A stretch of 21,962 nucleotides of DNA from Reticulitermes lucifugus (taxonomy: Eukaryota; Arthropoda; Insecta; Blattodea; Rhinotermitidae): the NCBI GenBank assembly GCA_026260175.1, contig JAKCWW010006695.1, forward strand, positions 9,653 to 31,614, written 5' to 3'. Shown piece after piece: positions 11,241-19,149 of this stretch. Below the pieces are notes generated by a model that saw only the letters and a program-made list of their open reading frames with translations, had not been told where the DNA came from and did no database searches. A program made the position numbers and the translations under genes. Position 1 is the first letter of the stretch. Each line of letters opens with the position of its first letter.

Positions 11241-11663
11241 ATAGTCACTTTTCACGATTTTGCGAATGTGCTTAAAAATGAGACAAAAGCATAAACAAGC
11301 AGAATGTTATGCCAAGTGTTAAAAATCATACTGTTGCTGCATGAGGATTCATCAGCATAAATAAATAAATATAAAAGCACCAGTGGAAGTAATACATAGT
11401 TTTTAGAAGGCATATACATAAAATTTTATATTGATTTTTAACTACAGCTGTTAGCAAGATGAACTTTTAACAAATGTACATGTCCTGGGTATTATTAATT
11501 AGATGACCATACATAAGTGTGTGAAATTTTACAGACACAATTTTAAAATGTCAACCTCAACACTAAGTTTAACAATGTGCCCTGATAACAGTCACAGGAC
11601 CAAAACACATCAGACAAAAATAATGGTAATAAAATTATGTATTTGGATGTTTTTATATTGGAT

Positions 11664-11746
11664 CTATGAAAATATTTATCTTTACCAAGCATACATATTC
11701 TTCTGTAAAATGTTCTCAATGTCAGTGTTTCTTATCAAGAGACCAA
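11664..11746 (+). repeat. dispersed repeat fragment, copy 1 of a pair
   Basis: This copy and 14250-14346 share AAATATTTATCTT, a TTCTGTA..AAAATGTTCT block and CTTATCAAGAGA followed by CAA, in the same order and orientation with small gaps. The pair brackets the MIER1 exon. Its origin is unknown. Confidence 0.6.
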
Positions 11747-12264
11747 AGGCTGTTTAGCAAGCTGTGGTACATATACGAACCAATGAGACATAAAATTAAG
11801 CAACAATCTAAGAACCATTGTTGCCCATAACACAAATATTTTGTAAACTCTTTGACCTAAAAATATCATTATAAAATATTTTTCATGCACTATTACATAT
11901 GTAATTGCTTCTGATTGTAGTAATTTTCATTTAAATAAAAATACTGTTTTATCAAAGTGACGTACATTCTGCAGTATATCTTCTGTGATATGATACGTTA
12001 GTCCATTAATTCCACACCTCTCTGCTTAAGCATCACCATCATGGTAAGCCACTGCACTCAGTAAAATCCAACTTTCAGAACTGTTTGCATTTGCACCCAT
12101 TGTCTATAATGCTAAATACTTAATCAAGGAACACTCTCATCTTCTAAGGAAATCAAACGATAGTAACTATTCTCTCGTACCCATCATATTTATACCAATG
12201 ACCTCCTGTATGATATGGCTTAAAAAATTAAACACATTTACATAGTCACCCATTTATACCAAAT

Positions 12265-12270
12265 TTTAAT
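12265..12270 (-). promoter_or_regulatory. candidate polyadenylation signal for MIER1
   Basis: TTTAAT on the plus strand is ATTAAA on the minus strand, the commonest variant of AATAAA, about 115 bases beyond the MIER1 stop codon. No canonical AATAAA appears on this strand before about 10332. In such AT-rich DNA the hexamer could be chance. Confidence 0.3.
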
Positions 12271-12384
12271 AATAATGAAAGCAGTATGCATGCACCAAGT
12301 TCCAGAGGCAAATGAATAAGGAACTGAAATTCTCGTTGCATACCACATACACACGCATTATTGCATTATGGGACACTGTTTCTG

Positions 12385-13853
12385 TCACTGTGCAACAGAC
12401 TCTGTGGCATGGGATGAGGTTTCTGTTGATGTAAGCATAGTGGGGGCAGAGACAGTTGTGCTAGAAAATGCCATCTCCACGCTGTTCAAGGTGGTACTAC
12501 CTGACTGTGTGACAGCAGCAGCAGCACCTGATGCTGAGCTGCCATCCTCAGAGTCACCCCTTGGTTCCACATTTCCACTCTCCATCCCTCCTGCTGCAGT
12601 TGCTGCTAAATTCACTAGAGACTCTAAACTCTCTTTATCAAGATGGTTTGCCAAATCACTGAGTGGATCTCCAGTATACGGCATAGATGCTGGGTGATTC
12701 CCTGTTTCTACTGTGGCATTGTCTGGCACTCTGTGACGTTTTGGATCCCCATAAATAAGGCAATGGATATTAGGTGAAGAACTCCTATCCCTGTGAGTAA
12801 CAGCCCCACTCTCTTGCTCCTCAAGGAACCTATCCATATAATCTGTAATCCCCGGATGTAGAGTGTACTTTTTCTTTTCTAATCTTGCCTTGTTGGCAAA
12901 TATGTCATGCCTCTCAGTTTTCTTCCACAGGTAATAGAACTGAACCAACTCTCCCACAGATCGCGTTCTCACCTTGTTTTGTTGGATAAGGTGAAAATCT
13001 TTACCGTAACTGCGGAGGCCATTTTCAAAATTTCTGCATTCTTCCTCAGACCACAGGCTCATGGTGTCAGTTGGTGGCACAACATTCATACGTCGCCTTC
13101 TTAATGCTTCTTCAACATTATAACCACACTGAAGTAAGAGGTAGAGAGCCTGCTCATCATCTCTGGTGTGAGTCCCAGTAGGTATAGCACTCACCCCTTG
13201 TGCATTGTTCACAAGCGGTTCCTGTGCTTTCACAAGAAAGTCCTCCACATCCTTTTCAAACAAAGATACTGGGTTCCACAACAACTTATCTTCATTTTCA
13301 TAAGGCAGAGCATCGTCATATTTACAAAGTCCTTCAGGAATTCCCGCCTGATAATCACTCCCCACCATGATTGTTTTTCGCCACTCCTCTTCATCTGGAC
13401 TGTAGTCATAATCCTCCTCCTCTTCCTCACTCTGTGGCCGTGACAGTCTCAGCAGCCTTGATGTGCCAGCACTCTCTTCAGCCTCCTTCTCAGGCATGTT
13501 CATGTACAACTGTTGCAAATCAGTCTGTCCACTTTTCTCATCACATTCCTCATCCAGCATGTCCCGACCAATGTCATCATTCTCTAGTGCCATTTCTTGG
13601 TTTGACATCTCTGAACTACTTGACTGTAAATTCTCAGCTGAAGGGTCTCCGTATCCATACATGGCCAACAGTTCCTCTAATGGCATATCACCCTCTCTTT
13701 GCAGATTTGACAGTTCAATTTGAGGGTCTTCTGATCCTTCCAATGCTTCTTCTTCATCCAGTGTTCTTTCATCATCAAAATCATTCACCATCATCTCCAC
13801 AGGGGGATCAAATTCCTTATCCACTGTGCTGCAGCAGCTGGCCACCCCAGCTT
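12385..13853 (-). CDS. MIER1: MIER1-like ELM2/SANT corepressor, 3' terminal coding exon
   Basis: This is a mesoderm induction early response protein, a nuclear corepressor that recruits class I histone deacetylases. The exon encodes 488 complete codons plus TGA at 12385-12387. In order it shows: an acidic N-terminal block with NDFDDERTLDEEE; REGDMPLEELLAMYGYG, a MIER signature (about 13700-13645); an acidic EEEEEDYDYSPDEEEW tract; an ELM2 domain (about 13377-13093) starting IMVGSDYQAGIPEG; and a SANT domain (about 13059-12913) with LWSEEECRNFENGLRSYGKD and KVRTRSVGELVQFYYLWKK. HPGITDYMDRFLEE, conserved in MIER proteins, follows, then a Ser/Thr/Ala-rich tail. Human MIER1 is near 510 residues, so this exon holds nearly everything. 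The frame stays open to about 13878, but that part is intron: an acceptor, TTTTGTTTCAG, ends at 13854 and no ATG fits upstream. The intron is phase 1. The frame has no breaks. MIER3 and MIER2 are vertebrate paralogues; in an insect this would be the single family member. Confidence 0.93.
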
Positions 13854-13900
13854 CTGAAACAAAATATGAACTTGTCAAGTAGCTACATCCTCTAATTGCA
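13854..13900 (-). promoter_or_regulatory. MIER1: 3' splice site of the intron upstream of the MIER1 exon
   Basis: On the minus strand the sequence runs CTACTTGACAAGTTCATATT and then TTGTTTCAG, with the intron ending at 13854. It has a pyrimidine-rich tract, a CAG end and a branch-point-like ACTTGAC about 28 bases upstream. It explains why the open frame loses similarity to MIER proteins immediately before EAGVAS. The preceding exon, which should hold the ATG and a few N-terminal residues, was not identified. Confidence 0.8.
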
Positions 13901-14640
13901 CAGTACTACACCTTGCAATAAACAAATGTCAGGTGGATGCCATCACTTTCAAAGTCCATGTTTTAAACACAATTACCAGTCTTGTTTGTTCCTTAGGTTA
14001 CTGCATGAGTCTGTGACTGACAAATGTTTAACAGAATCCACTATGAAATGCAGGGATTACTACAAATAATAAATTAGCAAAGACATGGGATCTAAGAGTA
14101 ATTTGCCTATTCTGAGTTACTATCCATATATATGACTGGTACAACTAAGGACAGTAAACTGATACATAAAAATGGCAAGCTCTTGGTTCCTGCTAAATAC
14201 ATGGCAGGAATGCCCACCACCATACTAACGTTCAGTGTCTACACAATAACTATGTGAGAAATATTTATCTTGACAAAGCTTTGTGATATTTAACCGTTTC
14301 TGTAGTAAAATGTTCTTCATGTAGGTGCTTCTTATCAAGAGATCAATTTATTAGCTCTAAACACGCACTCATATTTTCAACTTCTGTCACTGACAGCATG
14401 CAGATTGGTCAGTACTATGTCTAGGAAAGGCTGTTTCATTTTCTCAACTTCACATCACTAATTACTGCCTTTCCCAGACATAAAAAGTGTCTGATACTAA
14501 TTTTAGAAACACATTTATAATCTCCAAACGTACCAGATTCTGTAAGTATGCAATTAATTAACATCCAACAGCAAGTGCTTCAACGGGTATAAACTTCTCA
14601 TTATTCTCTACTTCAGATAAAAATATCCTCAACATCCTTC
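13900..14640 (-). other. MIER1 intron or upstream region
   Basis: This follows the MIER1 acceptor on the minus strand and is therefore intron, at least at its start. I see no candidate first coding exon in it. It contains one member of a direct-repeat pair (14250-14346). Confidence 0.6.
14250..14346 (+). repeat. dispersed repeat fragment, copy 2 of a pair
   Basis: This is the partner of 11664-11746, with the shared blocks AAATATTTATCTT, TTTCTGTAGTAAAATGTTCT and CTTATCAAGAGA. It carries about 14 extra bases in the middle, including ACAAAGCTTTGT, a perfect 12-base palindrome. It lies in the MIER1 intron. Confidence 0.6.
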
Positions 14641-14673
14641 ATAAAGATGAGCAAATTCTTTCAAAATTTACAA

Positions 14674-14675
<2 letters not shown>

Positions 14676-14726
<51 letters not shown>
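14676..14726. repeat. (AC)n microsatellite
   Basis: A pure AC dinucleotide run of 51 bases (about 25 units). It lies in non-coding DNA and is likely to vary in length between individuals. The Thr-His run in one translated frame is only a reading of this tract. Confidence 0.97.
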
Positions 14727-14727
<1 letters not shown>

Positions 14728-14754
14728 CACACAATACCCACATATACTGAGAAA

Positions 14755-14900
14755 TACTGTCTTCTGGGATGTGACATCAAGCAATCTGACAGAAATTTAC
14801 TGATGTTCGAGAAAAGCTCCCTACCTTCATTGCCAGACTACACTATCCCATACAACAGTATTCTTCACACTCACCACCTTGAGAACCTCAAACTTCACCA
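14755..14900 (+). repeat. dispersed arthropod repeat, VFW..xPC family, copy 2
   Basis: TACTGTCTTCTGGGATGTGA, followed by CTGACAGAAATTTACTGATG, aligns with the cores of the copies at 2440-2600 and 15020-15105. This copy is nucleotide-similar but its protein-like signature is broken. The nearby (AC)n tract ends about 30 bases upstream. Confidence 0.6.
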
Positions 14901-15019
14901 CACTCCACTACTAATGCTTCCTGTTTCAAAAATAAAACTGAAAATGTAATGGAGAGGGTAAACTTGTGCTATCCAGACACATTAAAACTATGGAGACAAA
15001 CAGATGTGCAGTTCACATT

Positions 15020-15105
15020 ACCGTCTTCTGGGCTATAGCACCATGTAATCTTAATGATCACTGCCAACAATGCAGGGAAACATGGTGCCTCCATCTTCAG
15101 GACTG
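15020..15105 (+). repeat. dispersed arthropod repeat, VFW..xPC family, copy 3
   Basis: CCGTCTTCTGGGCTATAGCA, then CCATGTAATCTTAATG and a GTGCCTCCATCTTCAGGACTG block, follow the same order as the other two copies. It is truncated after the TCTTCAGG block. Two copies within 270 bases in the same orientation may reflect a local duplication or two insertions. Confidence 0.6.
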
Positions 15106-15109
15106 AAGT

Positions 15110-15390
15110 GTGTGGGGTAAGTTAAGTTACACACAAAGGTTGCATGGTAGTCACTCTACCCACAGGAGGAGAACAGATGGAGCCCAGTTGGGGCCTATAG
15201 GAACAGTGGGAAAAGAGAAGGCCCTCTTCAGAGCTATTGTAGACAAGAAACTAAGAAATAGGATGACAGCCCTTTTAAGTACCTAGAATACAAGCCACAA
15301 GAGGAAAACAGAACTGTGAGAAAATGATCACTCTCAGGGCCATGTGGACAGAAAAGTGGGAAGAGAGGGAAAGGCTATTTGAAGGGCCAC
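15110..15390. repeat. unclassified repeat-like stretch in cluster
   Basis: It is less AT-rich than the flanks. A block around 15297-15345 (cacaagaggaaaacagaactgtgagaaaa is its core region) resembles 15667-15715, where cacagcaggaacacagag leads into ttgtgagaaaa, suggesting related sequence on both sides of the SINE copy. No coding domain is seen. Confidence 0.4.
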
Positions 15391-15655
15391 AAGCCGGGCT
15401 AACTTGGTACAAAGATAAAGCTTCAGGCTGGACAACTGGCAGAGGTAAGAGAAGATTCTCTTCTCCAAAGTGTGCAGACCAGCTCTGGGGCCCAATCAGC
15501 TTCCTATTCAATGGCAACATAGCCTCTTAACCAGGGGTAAAGCATGCAGGGCATGAAGCTGACCACTCACCCCCATCTAGTACCAAGGTTAAGAACAAAC
15601 TGAGCTACACGTCTACTCCACCAACATGCGTTCATGACATGCAAGGGGCACCACT
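15390..15655 (+). mobile_element. tRNA-derived SINE, copy B
   Basis: The body matches the best SINE copy closely: GACCAGCTCTGGGGCCCAAT, CTTCCTATTCAATGG, GGGTAAAGCATGCAGGGCAT, GACCACTCACCCCCATC, ACCAAGGTTAAGAA and TCTACTCCACCAAC appear in the same order as on the minus strand at 5306-5593. The tRNA-like head (about 15390-15450) is degraded and appears shortened. A frame from 15324 gives RRFSSPKCADQLWGP, again a translated SINE rather than a protein. No target-site duplication was found, so the ends are approximate. Confidence 0.78.
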
Positions 15656-16080
15656 GCAACACAAAAGTCACAGCAGGAACACAGAGTTGTGAGAAAAGAG
15701 CCCTTTTTTGAGGGCCCAGGTAAAGTGCCATTTCAACGGAAGCGACTCCTTGTCCTCGGAGAGAACCTCCTTCCATTCCTTCAGAGAATGGATGAGTAGC
15801 ATCCACAATCTGCTCGGTGAGTTTTGTCACCTCCCCTTTGATCCTGCCCCTGTGTGGGCTTCTTGGGCAGGATGCTGGTGTTATCAAGCAGGATCTGATG
15901 ACTTGGTCAGTGCTGTCTTCTTCAACTAATCCAGCTGAACATCACAGTGGTGTTCAATAACCCTGGTCCTGACAAGAGCAACCTGTTGTTCCAATGGACC
16001 CTTTCCTATACTTTTAGGGATGCTACATGTGCTCAGTGTTTTCAAGTGATGAAAGTCATCTTTTACAAGAATAAGAAAAA
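15655..16080. repeat. unclassified repeat-derived segment
   Basis: This is a less AT-rich segment between two oppositely oriented SINE copies. It has open frames of up to about 106 codons (minus strand, 15567-15887), but these overlap the SINE, show no known domain and start or end arbitrarily. I interpret it as another repeat or a nested retroelement fragment; the element type is unknown. Confidence 0.4.
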
Positions 16081-16084
16081 GCTG

Positions 16085-16295
16085 GATATTTTTCTTGGGA
16101 GGCAGTTTCATTCCCTGGCCACGTTACCCTTGATAAAAAAGCACCTGCTACTCACTAGATAGGATGCTAGGTGTGAACTAAAGTGGGTATAAACAAAGTG
16201 GCACAGAGAAAATCGGTTGCCTCTGCTAGGAATTAAGTTCTCATTGCCCAATCCATAGCCAAATCACTAGAATAACTGGGCCATCTCAGCTCCTA
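16085..16295 (-). mobile_element. diverged tRNA-derived SINE, copy D
   Basis: On the minus strand this has an A-box-like TGGCCCAGTTAT (16272-16283), a B-box-like GAACTTAATTCC (16229-16240), then GCAACCGATTTTCTCTG, matching the head-to-body junction of the best copy. GTGAGTAGCAGGTGC, ATCAAGGGTAACGTGGCCAG and GGAATGAAACTG follow and align with the body. Similarity fades near 16085-16100. It is an old, mutated copy; no target-site duplication was found. Confidence 0.65.
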
Positions 16296-16649
16296 AAAGT
16301 GCACGATAACTTTACAAACATTTCCACACTTTGGAGAGTTGCCACATTTGCAAGAGAAGACTCCACTGATCCAAATGTAAATACTATAATGGAATTCCCA
16401 TTTAATGTTTTCCAGCACACAGTTTTTCCTCACTTAACTTTCAGTTTCAATGACCCCAAGTCAATAATTGCAATATTAAAATTTCTTCCTAAGTTTAAAG
16501 AGTTCATATCTATTGTCCTTGAAAGGAATCTTATATGGGGGTTTCACTGTATTATGAGTGAATATGAGACTGTACATTACTAACAGAGAACTGTGATGTT
16601 ACTACAAATACGAAGGTAAATAAAGACAAAGTTGTCCCCAAGGTTAATT

Positions 16650-16790
16650 AAGCACCATGCCATGAACACATGGGAAGTGGCAGTACAAACTACATGCATT
16701 CTTAACCTCAGTATCATATGGAGGTGGGTGGTTAGCTTACACCCATTGGATAGGAAGGTGGTGGTCTCCAGGGCCAGTCCACCCACACCA
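16650..16790 (-). mobile_element. 5'-truncated SINE, copy C
   Basis: On the minus strand the sequence GACTGGCCCTGGAGACC leads to CCTATCCAATGGGTG, then CTAACCACCCACCTCCAT and GAGGTTAAGAATGCATG, ending near a GTTCATGGCATGG block. These are the body and 3' end of the same SINE family; the tRNA-like head is not visible upstream, so the copy appears truncated at its 5' end. Confidence 0.68.
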
Positions 16791-16941
16791 TTTTGTTGAT
16801 TTCATTGATGAACATGTATGATGTTGATGGATCACCAGTCCCGTACTCATCCGTGACACTCATCCAACCACGTGCAAAGTCATGGCACTACTTCCACACT
16901 TGTTGGGAGGACATCACATCTGCACCATACATGGCCACAAT

Positions 16942-17025
16942 ATACAGGGCATACACAAAAGAATGGTGCGGTTTATAAATGAATAGCAATTGATACCGCA
17001 CCATTCTTTTGTGTATGCCCTGTAT
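16942..17025. mobile_element. 84-bp palindromic foldback element (MITE-like)
   Basis: The arms at 16942-16972 and 16995-17025 are exact reverse complements over 31 bases, starting ATACAGGGCATACACAAAAG, with a 22-base spacer. Taken as TA + CAGGG... ...CCCTG + TA, the ends look like a Tc1/mariner-type miniature element with a TA target site. Because the TA is itself part of the palindrome, the duplication cannot be proven. The perfect arms argue for a recent insertion or for constraint or conversion between the arms. Confidence 0.8.
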
Positions 17026-17029
17026 CTGT

Positions 17030-18980
17030 GGATGTTCATGGATTCTGTGTTTTGTGTCCAGAAGAATTAGATAACAGCTCACACCTCTTCCCTTGTCCAT
17101 TCATTCAGTAAGATTGCCATTTTTCCAACAGACACTGCACCAGCACTGCATTGCCTGCACTGGTGAAGATGCCTGTAGCCTAGCAGTGGGATCATGTACC
17201 AATGTATGACAAAGTAAGAGCTGGCTACAATCTTTTCACAGGAACAAAAGACAGAAACTTACTTTCTGACTTACCCTCATACGTTACAATCTGTGAAGTA
17301 CCTTTCACAGATGAAAAACACATACAGATACACAAACATGTAACTTTCCCATTATATGTTTATTTTACGCACTTCCTGCAAAGAACACATAAAAAAATTG
17401 GAGAGAAATAAGATAGAAGAAAGGAAAGAGTTTTATTGAATATTTTACATTTCTTTAATGCTGGACATTTTTGCAACAATGCTGCTGTCAACAAATCAGC
17501 CACATCAGAGTATGGACACTCCACGTTCTAGAAAAAAACACGCAGAATCTTGTACATTTTAACCTTTAAACAAAATACGGTACTTCATCACGATAGAAAT
17601 CTCATGTATAATCACTACAAAATTCTTGTTTCAGCATAATCACTGACAATGTATTTCCATGAAGATTACTGTCACATCCAGAGAAGACAAAAATCTTCAT
17701 AGCAGGGGTGTGGTGGGTATCAATGTAATGGGTGCAAGAACTGCTTACACCTTTGAATTAAAAAAAGCCTTTTTCCCTTCATATTTTTTTACAGTTAAGC
17801 CCATACTTAATATTTCCCTCCATTCACAAGCCTCTAACAATGAAATCTTGCATGCAGCAGTAACTACAATACACATAAGCGGTACAAGGAAGCAATGACA
17901 GTCACGCATGAACATCAATGTGTTAAAAGCTACGAGATAATTTAAATTCCTTCACTTGGTGTACCCTAGTGCATGATGTATAAATCACACTTGTAAGAAT
18001 CACTAACAAGTGCTTGTACCCATCACTTCTGCCAGCTGTGTGTAGACTAGCGTGTCATGTGGAATTTTACACTATATTTATTGATGTCAAAAATACAATG
18101 TCTGTTATTGTTGAAATTAATTTCTTTCTCCATATGACAATGGGTCAATCATACTTACACATCACTGATTTTGAATCTGTTCCTTTGTATTTGTGCATGT
18201 ATGAGCATTTTCAAAATTGCTTTAACTACCTTGGATTAAAACTGAGTAAATGGCAGGCCCCTCAACGGTATCTGGACTAAAACTGATGGAAGAGGCAACA
18301 AACTGATGTGGTTGACAAAAATTGCTGTACTGTTGTTAATTTTTATAAAACTGACAGAAATATCACACATCAGTTAGCCGACAAATATGCCAACTTCTAA
18401 CAGCCGAAGCTCTTTCTCGATTGCAAAAAGTATGGCTAGTATACAAACAATATTCCTCATTCTGAATTTAAATTACTGAAGAAGTCTTATGGCTGGTATT
18501 TTCAATTTCTGCAACTAAGAATAGACCTGTCATATGCTCTTCAGAGAAGTTTCAGAACCAACCAGTTTTTAAACTAATGGAATGTTCATTACTGGTGGAC
18601 TGAATGAATCACTACCAGTTTACTTCTCACTGTACCAATCAATATTTCTCAATTTTATCTGCAGTCACTAATACAGATGGCTATTCCATCCTTTCCCTGC
18701 ACTTATTTAAGACTGTGAATGAGCACCCAAGTTCCCTGAAAACACAGTTTTGTTCATCAGTCTGAAAAGTAACACAAAACATACAAATTCAGTAGTGGTG
18801 TGACATTATGTAACATCCTTATAACATAATGATGTTTAACTGACATCCATACATCACATATTACAGCATTTAATGAAGTTTCTGACAGCAACAAATATCT
18901 TATCATACAGTGCAGCTGCATTTTATGTGAATCTGAAACATATGAATCTGAAATAGTGCAATGTAAAGAATATTAATAAA
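17030..18980. other. gene-poor stretch
   Basis: No confident gene. One weak candidate is a minus-strand terminal exon at about 17415-17527: an acceptor-like TGTTTTTTTCTAG ends at 17528, and AATAAA lies at 17432-17437. The three reading frames give nothing I recognise. The remainder has short frames only. Confidence 0.45.
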
Positions 18981-18983
18981 CTA

Positions 18984-19140
18984 TAATATAATATGCAACA
19001 AAATGCACAGTGTTTCAGTACATAAGTTTTACATTTGAAACATTACATCTCCAACATATTTTGATCCATGATGTTTCACAATGTTTAAAATGTAAAACCT
19101 ATGTACTGAAACATTGTGCATTTTGTTGCATATTATATTA
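18984..19140. mobile_element. 157-bp foldback element (MITE-like)
   Basis: Arms of 61 bases (18984-19044 and 19080-19140) are reverse complements with three mismatches, around a 35-base loop. The outer end begins TAATATAATATGCAACAAAA. The AT-rich ends make the target site ambiguous (TA is possible), so the superfamily cannot be assigned. No coding capacity; it is a non-autonomous element or a foldback of another origin. Confidence 0.78.
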
Positions 19141-19149
19141 CAGTCTGTC

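Noticed and set aside
12385..13853. MIER1 exon as a dead processed pseudogene
   Set aside because: There are no stops or frameshifts, no poly(A) tract beyond the stop and no flanking target-site duplication, and a good acceptor is present. A functional intron-poor locus is more likely, though not proven.
13855..13878. N-terminal extension of the MIER1 frame beyond 13853
   Set aside because: It starts with TTG rather than ATG and coincides with the pyrimidine tract and CAG of a splice acceptor, so it is intronic.
13371..13895. 174-codon plus-strand open frame and other plus-strand frames over 12368-13895
   Set aside because: They are antisense to the MIER1 exon, have biased composition reflecting that coding strand, show no recognisable domain, and no plus-strand splice or promoter context supports them.
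14647..14949. 100-codon frame containing a Thr-His run
   Set aside because: The run is just the (AC)n microsatellite translated; the rest falls in a dispersed repeat copy.
15567..15887. 106-codon minus-strand open frame
   Set aside because: It overlaps SINE copy B in the antisense direction and runs into an unclassified repeat; no domain is recognisable.
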